64,000 bases of DNA from Peribacillus cavernae. GTDB lineage: Bacteria; Bacillota; Bacilli; Bacillales; DSM-1321. The DNA lies in assembly GCF_003989135.1 (NCBI RefSeq), contig NZ_RYZZ01000015.1, forward strand, positions 117,316-181,315. Reading direction: 5' to 3'. The notes under the pieces are model-generated. The model made no database searches, was not told the DNA's origin, and saw only the letters and a list, made by a program, of their open reading frames with translations. A program made the position numbers and the translations under genes. Positions 8,640 to 16,872 of this stretch are shown here, piece after piece (the first letter of the stretch is position 1; every line of letters starts with the position of its first letter).

Positions 8640-8668
8640 TTGATTGTTTTTCTGAAAAAGGTAATAAT
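8640..8668 (+). promoter_or_regulatory. Candidate sigma-A promoter for aspartokinase
   Basis: TTGATT and AATAAT are separated by 17 bp and lie 48 bp before the aspartokinase start. Both hexamers match the consensus moderately. Confidence 0.4.
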
Positions 8669-8715
8669 AGAAATTATATTTTTACTGTGAATTTTAACAA
8701 TTAGGGGATGTAAGA

Positions 8716-10083
8716 ATGAAGGTTGTAAAATTTGGCGGTTCTTCGCTGGCATCAGGCGTACAGGTGAAAAAGGTCTTGGATATTGTCGTTTCTGATCCGG
8801 AGAGAAGGATTGTTGTTGTTTCTGCACCGGGGAAACGCCATTCTGATGATATAAAAGTAACGGACTTATTGATTGAGTGTGCCGGACAGCATTTGGAATA
8901 TGGCGAAGCAGTGGAACTGGAGAATGCTATTGTGGGTAGATATGATAATATTGCTCAAGATTTACATCTGCCAGAATCAGTTACCGAACAAATACGGACA
9001 GATCTTCATGAACTGCTGAAAGGCGATAAAAGTAATCCTGAAAGATATTTGGATGCTGTGAAAGCAAGTGGAGAAGATAATAATGCCAAGCTAATTGCTG
9101 CTTATTTTCAAAGCCAGGGCTTGGACGCAAGATATGTAAACCCTTGGGAAGCAGGGCTTATTGTCAGCAATGAACCAGGCTATGTAAAAGTGCTTCCTGA
9201 ATCGTATGATGCTTTATATAGATTGCGTGAACAGTCTGGCATAATCGTTTTTCCTGGATTTTTCGGCTATAGTGAAAACAGGGAGGTTATTACATTCTCA
9301 AGGAGCGGCTCTGATATAACCGGATCGATTCTCGCAAATGGAACAAAGGCAGATTTGTATGAAAACTTTACAGATGTTGATGCGGTGTATTCTGTCAATC
9401 CAAATGTCGTGTATAATCCGACGGAAATTCGAGAACTGACTTATCGTGAAATGCGTGAGCTTTCCTATGCGGGTTTTTCCGTATTCCACGATGAAGCGTT
9501 GATTCCTGCTTTTCGTGCGGGAATTCCAGTGAATATAAAGAACACGAATAATCCGGCCGCTGAAGGAACGAGAATCGTGAATAGGCGGGATAATAAGAAC
9601 GGGCCTGTCATCGGGATCGCCGGTGACAGTGGCTTTTGCAGTATTTATGTGAGCAAATACCTAATGAACCGGGAAATTGGTTTCGGCCGCAGGCTTTTGC
9701 AGATTTTAGAGGAAAGTGGCCTGTCCTATGAGCATGTCCCCTCTGGAATAGACGATATCTCCATCGTTTTAAGGCAGCGCCAGATGGATCAAGATCTTGA
9801 GGATAAGATTGTATCCCGAATTTATGAGGAACTTCACGCAGATGAAGTTAAGATAGAACATGACCTTTCGCTTATTATGGTTGTAGGAGAAGGCATGCGC
9901 CACAATGTAGGAACAACCGCGAAAGCATCCGAAGCGTTAGCGAAAGCAAAGGTTAATATTGAAATGATCAATCAGGGCTCTTCAGAGGTCAGTATGATGT
10001 TCGGTGTGAAAAACAAGGATGAGACAAAAGCAATCCAGGCTTTGTATGAAGAATTTTTCAGCAAGGCCACTGTATTAAAATAA
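8716..10083 (+). CDS. thrD: Aspartate kinase (aspartokinase III type)
   Basis: Phosphorylates L-aspartate, the first step to lysine, threonine and methionine. The 455-residue length matches the Bacillus monofunctional aspartokinase III (YclM/ThrD, 454 aa), not the alpha/beta aspartokinase II. The N-terminus MKVVKFGGSSLASG is the kinase signature. The substrate region includes FPGFFGYSENREVITFSRSG, with the nucleotide-binding segment after it. The C-terminal part (from ~315) carries two ACT domains (VGEGMRHNVGTTAKASEALA, EMINQGSSEVSMMFGV). The start is ATG at 8716. Regulation by lysine/threonine is known for the family and not visible here. Confidence 0.85.
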   Translation: MKVVKFGGSSLASGVQVKKVLDIVVSDPERRIVVVSAPGKRHSDDIKVTDLLIECAGQHLEYGEAVELENAIVGRYDNIAQDLHLPESVTEQIRTDLHELLKGDKSNPERYLDAVKASGEDNNAKLIAAYFQSQGLDARYVNPWEAGLIVSNEPGYVKVLPESYDALYRLREQSGIIVFPGFFGYSENREVITFSRSGSDITGSILANGTKADLYENFTDVDAVYSVNPNVVYNPTEIRELTYREMRELSYAGFSVFHDEALIPAFRAGIPVNIKNTNNPAAEGTRIVNRRDNKNGPVIGIAGDSGFCSIYVSKYLMNREIGFGRRLLQILEESGLSYEHVPSGIDDISIVLRQRQMDQDLEDKIVSRIYEELHADEVKIEHDLSLIMVVGEGMRHNVGTTAKASEALAKAKVNIEMINQGSSEVSMMFGVKNKDETKAIQALYEEFFSKATVLK

Positions 10084-10164
10084 ACGAACCATTGCAAATA
10101 AACAAGACGATGCTGCGGATTCTTTAAAATTGTATTGAGAAAGACCCGTTTAGGTTAATAAAAA

Positions 10165-10203
10165 AGCTTGTAGTAAAGCTATCAATAGGCTTTACTACAA
10201 GCT
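10165..10203 (-). terminator. Terminator downstream of the YjcZ-type genes
   Basis: AGCTTGTAGTAAAGC and GCTTTACTACAAGCT form a perfect 15-bp stem with a 9-base loop. On the minus strand it is followed by TTTTTTATTAA, so it terminates the leftward peptide genes. The plus-strand side lacks a T-tract. Confidence 0.75.
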
Positions 10204-10308
10204 GAAATACATAAAATTTTAAGAGTAACTATGCTTAACAAATCGTTTTCGTAATAATAGCAACACTGTTTTTGCTAGTCGTCTTTAAGCCCTTTGTTCC
10301 ACAAACTT

Positions 10309-10416
10309 TTAATATCCGCTGCCGCCTCCAACATAAGCAGCCCCTACGATGATGAGCAGAATAAATAATACAACGATTAGCGCAAAACCAGCACCATATC
10401 CACCAGAACCAGACAT
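10309..10416 (-). CDS. YjcZ family small hydrophobic sporulation peptide, copy A
   Basis: A 35-residue peptide: [16 protein letters not shown], then a hydrophobic stretch [13 protein letters not shown], ending GGGSGY. This is the YjcZ/SscA-type pattern of small glycine-rich single-membrane-span peptides found in spore-formers. The start is ATG at 10416, preceded on the minus strand by AAAGGGGTGG. It belongs to a tandem pair with the copy at 10548. Its function is linked to the spore in the family; the exact role here is unknown. Confidence 0.8.
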   Translation of the reverse strand: MSGSGGYGAGFALIVVLFILLIIVGAAYVGGGSGY

Positions 10417-10547
10417 TAAATCCACCCCTTTCCTTTTACAATAATAAATTATGAGTCTTCAGAGTAACCGTGCTTAGGAAATCGTTTTAGAAGAAATAAT
10501 AATATTGTTCTTGCTACTCGTTTCTAAGCCCTCTGTTTCAGAAATTT

Positions 10548-10658
10548 TTAATATCCGCCGCCGCCTCCAACAAAAGCAGCCCCTACGATGATAAGCAGAA
10601 TAAATAATACAACGATTAGCGCAAAACCAGCTCCATATCCACCAGAACCATCAGACAT
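10548..10658 (-). CDS. YjcZ family small hydrophobic sporulation peptide, copy B
   Basis: A 36-residue paralogue of the peptide at 10309. It begins [11 protein letters not shown], shares the same membrane segment with Phe instead of Tyr in GAAFVGG, and ends GGGGGY. The ribosome site AAAGGGGTGG and the start context are the same as in copy A. It arose by tandem duplication. Confidence 0.8.
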   Translation of the reverse strand: MSDGSGGYGAGFALIVVLFILLIIVGAAFVGGGGGY

Positions 10659-10779
10659 TAAATCCACCCCTTTTCTTATACATAATAAATTATGAGCAAA
10701 GCTAAGATATTGGCAGGGCTATTGAGTAAAAAAATCCATCCTAAAGAGAATTGGGATAACTGGGAGGGTGTTTCGAAAA

Positions 10780-10966
10780 TGGTTATGCCCCTAAAAAGAC
10801 TTTTAAAAGCGGGCAGGTCCATCATTAATACATCCTCCATTGTGACGTTTCGGTTATAAACAATTGATTGATTACACATCGACAAAAGGAGCCATCATTG
10901 GTTTCACCCGTGCATTGGCAAACAATGTCGCAGATAAAGGCATACGGGTAAATTATAGCCATTTTC
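10780..10966 (+). pseudogene. Fragment of an SDR oxidoreductase (YhdF/YdaD-like)
   Basis: Plus-strand frames give PLKRLLKAGRSIINTSSIVT and then, after a frame change near 10860, LIDYTSTKGAIIGFTRALAN followed by NVADKGIRVN. This is the active-site region (Ser, Tyr-x-x-x-Lys) of the SDR subfamily related to general-stress dehydrogenases such as YhdF. The N-terminal Rossmann part and the C-terminus are missing, and the frame is broken. Confidence 0.65.
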
Positions 10967-11166
10967 AACTGTTTAAAAAACAGACTAAAAAATGTATGAT
11001 TAGTAGTAAAACCATAGAATTCGAGATAATAGGTTTTTTAATTGAAAAGGTATTGAGGCACTTGGGAATGTGTATGTATTATCACCGATTTCGGTCATAA
11101 AATTGAATTTCGGGTATAACATGTCCTTTTACCATTCCCATAGTACTAATACGAGGAGATTATCAG

Positions 11167-12897
11167 GTGGATAGTATGAAAAAAATATTTTCTTTCCTAA
11201 AACCATACAGACTTCCTATGACGGTTGCCCTTTTCCTGATGTTATTCGAATTGGGCGTCGAACTAATCCAGCCTATTTTAATGGCGAAAATTATTGACGA
11301 AGGCATAATCAAGAAGGACCTTTCGACAGTCTATCTTTGGGGCGGGGTCATGGTTGGAATCTCGATTCTGGCTTTCGTTGGAGGAATCGTCAATTCATTT
11401 GCTTCCTCTCATGTTAGCCAGAGCTTTGGTTATGACGTGCGAAAAAGTTTGTTTGAGAAAGTCCAAGCTTTCTCCTATGCAAATCTGGATCAAATTCCGA
11501 CATCTTCGCTTGTCACGAGAATGACAACGGATGTGACCATTATCCAAAATACCGTTTTTATGGGCTTAAGAGTCATGATGAGGGCACCGCTGCTTATTAT
11601 CGGAGGGACCATCATGGCTCTGGTTGTAAATGTTACATTAGCGTTAGTCCTTCTATTCTCCATTCCAGTGCTTCTCTTCTTCCTTGTCTGGATTATGGGT
11701 AAAGCCGGGAAGAGGTTCAAGGCTGTCCAGGAGAGGCTGGATCAAGTAAACATCGTCATGCGCGAAAACTTGATGGGTATGCGCTTAATTAAGGCATTCC
11801 TCAGGAAAGATTTTGAGATCAATCGCTTTCAGGATGTGAATGAACAACTAAAAAGGAAAACGGTATCCTCTTTAAGATTGATAGAAACAACAATGCCGAT
11901 ATTGCTGCTGGTCATGAATATCAGCACCATTTTCATCCTATGGTTTGGCAACAGGTACATCGCTGCAGGGGATATTAAAGTAGGGGAAGTTGTGGCTATC
12001 GTAAATTATGCTACAAGAATTACCGCATCTTTTTCTGTGTTTTCCTGGCTGATCATGGTGTTTTCAAGAGCACGAGCCTCTTCACAACGTATCAATGAAG
12101 TCTTTGATACAGAAATTAATCTGCTAGACTCGGAGAATATGGATACATCAACAGGAATCAAAGCAGGAAAAGTAGAATTCAGGACGGTTTCTTTCCAGTA
12201 TCCGGACACAGAAACATCTGTTTTACAGAATGTTTCTTTTATAGTTGAACCGGGGGAAACAGTTGCAATCCTCGGTGCCGCTGGATCCGGGAAAACATCA
12301 CTGTTCCAGTTGATTCCGCGCCTTTATGATCCCAATAAAGGTGAGGTAATGATTGATGGACAGGACGTGAAAACGATTAAATTGGCAAGCTTGCGAAATC
12401 AAATTGGCGTTGTTCCCCAGGAAGCTCACCTTTTTACAGGGTCTGTCAGGGAAAATATCATATGGGGAAAAGAAAATGCGAAGAATGATGAAATCATTAG
12501 AGCTGCCGAAAGGGCCCAAATTCATGATACGATCATGAAGTTTCCAAAGCAATATGACACAGTATTGGGCCAAAAGGGTGTCAATCTTTCTGGAGGTCAA
12601 AAACAACGCTTGTCCATTGCCAGGGCGCTTGTAAGGGAGCCGAGAATTCTTTTGTTGGACGATAGCACAAGCGCCCTTGATTTACATACAGAGGCAAAAC
12701 TGCTTCATGCATTGAAAGAATATACGCGTACTACTTTGATCATCACCCAAAAAATCAGTACGGCGATAGAGGCGGATTCCATTTTGCTTATGGAAGATGG
12801 AAGGCTGATTGCAAAGGGAAGCCATGCCCAGTTGCTTGGAAACAATGTTCTTTACCAAAGAATTTACCAATCACAATTCGGAGAGGAGGCATATTGA
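11167..12897 (+). CDS. ABC exporter half, degenerate ATP site (YfiB-like)
   Basis: A 576-residue ABC half-transporter: six-helix exporter domain (to ~310) fused to an ATPase domain. Walker A is GAAGSGKTS and the signature LSGGQKQRLS is intact. The Walker B is LLLDDSTSALD, with Ser where the catalytic Glu should be, and the H-loop reads IITQKIST, with Gln instead of His. It is thus the degenerate partner of a heterodimer with the next gene. Start is GTG at 11167 (SD GAGGAGA) or ATG at 11176 (SD AGGTGG). Length and order match B. subtilis YfiB-YfiC. The substrate is unknown; drug or lipid export is usual. Confidence 0.88.
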   Translation: MDSMKKIFSFLKPYRLPMTVALFLMLFELGVELIQPILMAKIIDEGIIKKDLSTVYLWGGVMVGISILAFVGGIVNSFASSHVSQSFGYDVRKSLFEKVQAFSYANLDQIPTSSLVTRMTTDVTIIQNTVFMGLRVMMRAPLLIIGGTIMALVVNVTLALVLLFSIPVLLFFLVWIMGKAGKRFKAVQERLDQVNIVMRENLMGMRLIKAFLRKDFEINRFQDVNEQLKRKTVSSLRLIETTMPILLLVMNISTIFILWFGNRYIAAGDIKVGEVVAIVNYATRITASFSVFSWLIMVFSRARASSQRINEVFDTEINLLDSENMDTSTGIKAGKVEFRTVSFQYPDTETSVLQNVSFIVEPGETVAILGAAGSGKTSLFQLIPRLYDPNKGEVMIDGQDVKTIKLASLRNQIGVVPQEAHLFTGSVRENIIWGKENAKNDEIIRAAERAQIHDTIMKFPKQYDTVLGQKGVNLSGGQKQRLSIARALVREPRILLLDDSTSALDLHTEAKLLHALKEYTRTTLIITQKISTAIEADSILLMEDGRLIAKGSHAQLLGNNVLYQRIYQSQFGEEAY

Positions 12898-12898
12898 G

Positions 12899-14719
12899 GT
12901 GAGACGGGTACCTGCTCCATCTAGTTCAAATAACAGAACCAATCCTGCTTTTAAAAGTAAGTCAAAACCACAAAACTGGAGCGCGACAGTAAAACGCATT
13001 TGGGTGTACCTTGCTGGTAAAAAAGGTTTATTGGGCCTTGTTATTTTGATGGTTTTCGCAAGCTCGGCTCTCGGACTGCTTGGACCCTACCTCATAGGCG
13101 CTGCGATAGATGACTATATCATGACTGGAGATAGCAGTGGCTTTATTAAACTATTGCTTGCTTTGCTTGGCGTCTATTTCTTTTACTCGCTTTCAACATG
13201 GCTGCAAAACTTCTGGATGATAGGAATTGCCCAGGATACGGTTAGGACGATGCGCAATCAATTATTTGAGCATCTGCATAAACTGCCGATTCCCTTTTTC
13301 GATCATCGCCAGCATGGAGAATTGATGAGCCGTGTCACAAACGATATGGAGAACGTCAGCTCTACCCTGAATAGCTCGTTCATTCAAATTTTTTCAAGTG
13401 CCCTGACGCTTGCCGGGACAGTGGGCGTGATGCTCTGGCTAAGTCCGTTGCTAACTGTTATTACGCTGATGATCGTTCCGTTGATGTTCGCCGGAATGAA
13501 GTGGATTACCAGCAGGACGGGGAAATTGTTTAAAGAACAGCAGCGAAATATTGGTGAATTAAATGGTTTTATTGAAGAAACAATATCAGGCCAGCGGATC
13601 GTAAAGATGTTTTCCCAGGAACGAAAGGTCACCGGCCTTTTTATGGAACGAAACGGTAAACTGAAACAGTCGGGATATTTAGCACAGGCTTATTCAGGAT
13701 TCATTCCAAAACTGATGACCGTATTAAATAACTTGAGCTTTGCGATTATTGCCGGCATTGGAGGCTTATTAGCCTTGAAGGGATTGATCTCGATCGGGAC
13801 GATTGTGGTTTTCACAGAGTATTCCAGACAGTTTACCAGGCCCTTAAATGATCTTTCCAATCAGTTTAACACGCTCCTTTCAGCAGTAGCCGGAGCAGAA
13901 AGGGTATTCGAAATCCTCGATGAGGAAAAAGAAGAGAAGGATGAAAAACAGGCTATAGATCTTGAGAAAGTTGCTGGCAACGTTGACTTTGAACATGTCT
14001 CTTTTTCGTATGAAAAAGGCGCGAATACGATACAGAATGTCAGCTTCCATGTTTCCAGTGGTGAAACCGTGGCGCTTATCGGGCCTACCGGGGCCGGAAA
14101 AACGACTATCATCAACTTGCTGTCTCGTTTTTATAACCCTGACAGCGGGCGAATTTTAGTGGATGGGCACGATATTGCCAACGTTAGAAGGGGCAGCCTG
14201 CGGCGTCATATGGGTTTTGTATTGCAGGATTCTTTTTTATTTGTGAAAAGCATTCGTGAAAACATCCGTTATGGAAGGCTGGGAGCAACGGACGCAGAAG
14301 TGGAACAGGCCGCGAAACTGGCAAATGCTTATTCATTTATCATGAAACTGCCTGAACAATTTGATACAGTTTTAAAGCAAGATGGCGGCGGAATCAGTCA
14401 GGGGCAGAAACAGTTGCTCTCCATCGCTCGTACAATCCTTGCCGACCCGACCATTTTAATCCTCGATGAAGCTACTAGCAGCATAGATACCATAACCGAA
14501 GTAAAAATCCAGGAAGCCCTGAGGCGGTTGATGAAGGGAAGAACCAGTTTTGTAATTGCCCATAGACTGAATACAATTCAGCAGGCTAACCAAATTTTTG
14601 TCCTGGAGGAAGGGACTATTCTTGAAAAGGGCAGCCATGAATCACTTCTGAGGGATAAAGGCTTCTATTACGGCCTCTATCATAGTCAACTGCATGATAA
14701 AGGACACTTGAGCGGCTGA
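12899..14719 (+). CDS. ABC exporter half, catalytic ATP site (YfiC-like)
   Basis: The partner half-transporter, 606 aa from GTG at 12899. AGGAGG at 12884-12889 decides this start; the longer frame from 12809 only overlaps the previous gene. After a polar N-terminus come a six-helix exporter domain and an ATPase domain. Walker A is GPTGAGKTT, Walker B ILDEATSSIDT has the catalytic Glu, and the H-loop is VIAHRLNT. Its signature is altered to ISQGQ. Together with the previous gene this gives one good site (this Walker A/B plus LSGGQ of the partner) and one degenerate site. The two genes are 1 base apart. Confidence 0.9.
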   Translation: MRRVPAPSSSNNRTNPAFKSKSKPQNWSATVKRIWVYLAGKKGLLGLVILMVFASSALGLLGPYLIGAAIDDYIMTGDSSGFIKLLLALLGVYFFYSLSTWLQNFWMIGIAQDTVRTMRNQLFEHLHKLPIPFFDHRQHGELMSRVTNDMENVSSTLNSSFIQIFSSALTLAGTVGVMLWLSPLLTVITLMIVPLMFAGMKWITSRTGKLFKEQQRNIGELNGFIEETISGQRIVKMFSQERKVTGLFMERNGKLKQSGYLAQAYSGFIPKLMTVLNNLSFAIIAGIGGLLALKGLISIGTIVVFTEYSRQFTRPLNDLSNQFNTLLSAVAGAERVFEILDEEKEEKDEKQAIDLEKVAGNVDFEHVSFSYEKGANTIQNVSFHVSSGETVALIGPTGAGKTTIINLLSRFYNPDSGRILVDGHDIANVRRGSLRRHMGFVLQDSFLFVKSIRENIRYGRLGATDAEVEQAAKLANAYSFIMKLPEQFDTVLKQDGGGISQGQKQLLSIARTILADPTILILDEATSSIDTITEVKIQEALRRLMKGRTSFVIAHRLNTIQQANQIFVLEEGTILEKGSHESLLRDKGFYYGLYHSQLHDKGHLSG

Positions 14720-14890
14720 AAGGTAAGGACTTGCATGGGATCTCACCACCCACGAAATCATAGATTTTTTTTTGGTAAAATGTATCTCGAAAAAGATACT
14801 CAATATAGTGTATTGATGATGAAAAATGGGTAATGAGAATAATAAAGGGCAGTTGATATAATCAAGGGATCTAACTTGAGGGTAAACGAG

Positions 14891-15052
14891 ATGAATATTG
14901 AAAAGATTTCATCGAAATGGCAAGAGGGGATTACTGTGCGAAAAGGTCCGAAGATGTTACCGTTATTATTAAATATATCAAAGTATTTTAATCAATACAT
15001 GCTTTTAGAAGAACACTTTAAGCATTACCAGTTGAAGCACGATTTGCGCTGA
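14891..15052 (+). pseudogene. Small unrecognised ORF, probably truncated by a frameshift
   Basis: ATG at 14891 opens a 53-codon frame (MNIEKISSKWQEGITVRKGP ... LKHDLR). If one base is skipped near the end, the reading continues as LKILDIFACA and stops at 15081 inside the 3' end of the convergent CarD-family gene. The composition looks protein-like, but I do not recognise the family. It may be a broken gene. Confidence 0.35.
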
Positions 15053-15057
15053 AGATT

Positions 15058-15537
15058 CTAGACATTTTTGCTTGTGCTTAGCAGATCAGTTGCTTGGTTT
15101 TCTGTAATTCCATTTATTAATCCGAGTTCACTAATTAACATTTTCCGGGCAGTAAGGAGCATTTGTTTTTCACTGGAGTTAAGTGCTTTTTGATTTTGTA
15201 TCCGCGTTAAATCACGTAACACTTCGGCACCTTCTTGTAATTTACCAGATTTCAACTTCTCCGAGTTTAGTTTATATCTTTCTTTCCAAGATAATGAAGT
15301 ATCAGACTCTCCATAATGAAAAATGTGTAATACGTTTTTCATGGCAAGTTTATCAGAAACCGCTCTTATTGAAGAAGATGTTACTTTAGCAAGAGGGATC
15401 ATTACTTGCATACTGCTGATAGGAATTGTTATCAGATAATATTCCTGTCTTTTTCCTTGAATTTCCTTTTCTTCTATGGCTTCAATTACACCTGCTCCAT
15501 GCATCGGATAAATAATGTTATCGCCAATTTGAAACAA
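15058..15537 (-). CDS. CarD/CdnL family RNA polymerase-binding regulator
   Basis: A 159-residue protein of the CarD_CdnL_TRCF family (like B. subtilis YdeB). The N-terminus MFQIGDNIIYPMHGAGVIEA is the hallmark RNA polymerase beta-binding Tudor-like domain (1-~60). The helical C-terminal part (WKERYKLNSEKLKSGK, SEKQMLLTARKMLISEL) would contact promoter DNA. Such proteins stabilise open complexes. The start is TTG at 15537, with AGGAGG at 15545-15550. It is transcribed alone, convergent with the ABC exporter genes. Confidence 0.88.
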   Translation of the reverse strand: MFQIGDNIIYPMHGAGVIEAIEEKEIQGKRQEYYLITIPISSMQVMIPLAKVTSSSIRAVSDKLAMKNVLHIFHYGESDTSLSWKERYKLNSEKLKSGKLQEGAEVLRDLTRIQNQKALNSSEKQMLLTARKMLISELGLINGITENQATDLLSTSKNV

Positions 15538-15672
15538 ATAATCAACCTCCTATATCGTATCTTTTAATGATATCATGATTTGGATTTTTAATCAAATTTT
15601 ATATAATAACACTTATTTATGACAAATGTCAATATTTTTGTTGCACAAATATAAAATAAATGAGCCAATAAA

Positions 15673-15819
15673 TTATTTTGTATCGGTACGGTTGTAATCA
15701 ACTCTTTGCCTAGGATTTTCGATCTTCAACACATCCTTCGCCAACCCTGCAATCATCCAAAAAGGTAAATTCCTTTGACTTGTTCTGTATATTAAACCAT
15801 TTGCATAAACTGAGCAGGA
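15673..15819 (-). pseudogene. Unrecognised minus-strand ORF remnant
   Basis: A minus-strand frame without a start codon reads NGLIYRTSQRNLPFWMIAGL then AKDVLKIENPRQRVDYNRTD and ends TK-stop at 15673-15675. It looks like the ordered C-terminus of a real protein, but the family is not recognised. It occupies the ~360-bp gap between the CarD-family gene and spoVS. Confidence 0.3.
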
Positions 15820-15826
15820 GGTCGTT

Positions 15827-15946
15827 TTGAATATTGAAAGTCAATAAGACAGTCTGCAGCAAGCCCTTGTCTTCCCTGTAGGAGAAAAAGAATTAATATC
15901 TATTGAACATTGCTTCAAAAAGCTAAGGAAAAGCAAGGAGGACTAG
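15827..15946 (+). pseudogene. Short broken ORF upstream of spoVS
   Basis: AGGAGG followed 7 bases later by TTG (15827) opens a frame that hits TAA after six codons (15845-15847). It then continues in the same frame as DSLQQALVFPVGEKELISIE then HCFKKLRKSKED, ending at TAG 15944-15946 just before the spoVS start. A small gene inactivated by one nonsense mutation is the simplest reading. The family is unknown. Confidence 0.35.
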
Positions 15947-15948
15947 GA

Positions 15949-16209
15949 GTGCAAATATTAAAGGTCTCAGCAAAATCTAATCCTACTTCTGTAGCCGGTG
16001 CACTTGCAGGTGTTCTAAGAGAAAGAGGAACCGCAGAAATCCAGGCTATCGGGGCAGGTGCGTTAAATCAAGCAGTAAAGGCAGTGGCGATCTCTAGAGG
16101 ATTTGTCGCCCCAAGTGGAATGGATTTGATTTGTATTCCTGCTTTTACAGGTTTATTGATTGATGGTGAGGAAAGGACAGCTATTAAGTTGATCGTTGAA
16201 CCGAGATAA
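15949..16209 (+). CDS. spoVS: Stage V sporulation protein S
   Basis: From GTG at 15949 this is exactly 86 residues, the normal SpoVS length. It begins VQILKVSAKSNPTSVAGALA and contains GVLRERGTAEIQAIGAGALN and the conserved end ERTAIKLIVEPR. SpoVS is a small DNA/RNA-binding Alba-like protein needed to progress past stage V of sporulation. AAGGAGG at 15935-15941 decides the start; the in-frame ATG-like extension upstream does not belong. It is a monocistronic gene with its own terminator. Confidence 0.93.
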   Translation: MQILKVSAKSNPTSVAGALAGVLRERGTAEIQAIGAGALNQAVKAVAISRGFVAPSGMDLICIPAFTGLLIDGEERTAIKLIVEPR

Positions 16210-16220
16210 AGAGCATTGTA

Positions 16221-16263
16221 AGACTAACCTGTTTCACGCTTCTGTAAGCAGGTTAGTCTTTTT
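16221..16263 (+). terminator. Terminator of spoVS
   Basis: AGACTAACCTG pairs with CAGGTTAGTCT (11 bp) and is followed by a T-tract. Confidence 0.85.
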
Positions 16264-16317
16264 GCGCATAATATAAATGCTAAATAAAGAAAGAAACCAA
16301 AATAAGCAGATGGTTTG

Positions 16318-16340
16318 TAAATCGTAATGATTCCGTTTAT
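16318..16340 (+). promoter_or_regulatory. Zur box
   Basis: The left arm TAAATCGTAAT matches the Bacillus Zur operator exactly. The right arm ATTCCGTTTAT matches 7 of 11 positions of ATTACGATTTA. It lies 33 bp before rpmE2, a gene family known to be repressed by Zur when zinc is plentiful. Confidence 0.8.
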
Positions 16341-16373
16341 AATAAAAATATCATTTGAATTGAGGTGATAATT

Positions 16374-16631
16374 TTGAAAACGAAAGTACACCCTGAATAT
16401 CATAAAGTCGTGTTCATGGATATGAACAGCGGCTTTACGTTTTTAAGCGGATCAACAAAATCATCGAAAGAAACAATTGATTGGGAAGATGGAAACACCT
16501 ATCCATTGCTTAAGGTCGAAGTCACTTCCGATACCCATTCTTTTTATACCGGAAGACAAAAGTTTGCCGATAAAGGTGGAAGGGCTGAACGCTTTATGCA
16601 AAAGTACAATCTAAAAAATGATAATGAATAA
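16374..16631 (+). CDS. rpmE2: 50S ribosomal protein L31 type B (zinc-independent)
   Basis: An 85-residue L31 of the C-minus type. It starts [20 protein letters not shown], with the signature FYTGRQKF near the end. It contains no cysteine, so it cannot bind zinc like L31 type A and would replace it during zinc limitation, releasing zinc. The start is TTG at 16374, with GAGGTGAT upstream. The Zur box just in front fits this role. Confidence 0.92.
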   Translation: MKTKVHPEYHKVVFMDMNSGFTFLSGSTKSSKETIDWEDGNTYPLLKVEVTSDTHSFYTGRQKFADKGGRAERFMQKYNLKNDNE

Positions 16632-16638
16632 TACTGAA

Positions 16639-16670
16639 GCCTGCATCTAACAACGATGCAGGCTTTTTTT
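16639..16670 (+). terminator. Terminator of rpmE2
   Basis: GCCTGCATC pairs with GATGCAGGC and is followed by seven T. Confidence 0.85.
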
Positions 16671-16872
16671 AGATCAAAGATTAGCGAAATAGAGAAGGTT
16701 GGCACAAGTTTTCGCTTTTAAGCAGCTAAATTTAGAAATAAATTGCTTTTGAAACGAGGGGTGACATATAATTCTAAATAGATAGATAATTCTGAATGGA
16801 GAGGAGGGCTGGCATTCAGAGAAAATCTTAATAGAGACAAAGTGGAAACGACATCAGAGAGGTGGGGAATTA

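Larger units (their letters stand above)
10223..10686. repeat. Tandem duplication carrying two YjcZ-type genes
   Basis: About 230 bp is duplicated: the gene plus its flanks. Copy A is roughly 10223-10447 and copy B 10452-10686. Shared blocks include GAGTAAC, AAATCGTTTT, CTTGCTA, TTTTTAATATCCGC and ATAATAAATTATGAG. The flanks have diverged more than the coding parts. Confidence 0.7.

Noticed and set aside
12809..12898. N-terminal extension of the second ABC exporter half
   Set aside because: It overlaps the end of the first half in another frame, while AGGAGG and GTG at 12899 give the usual N-terminus.
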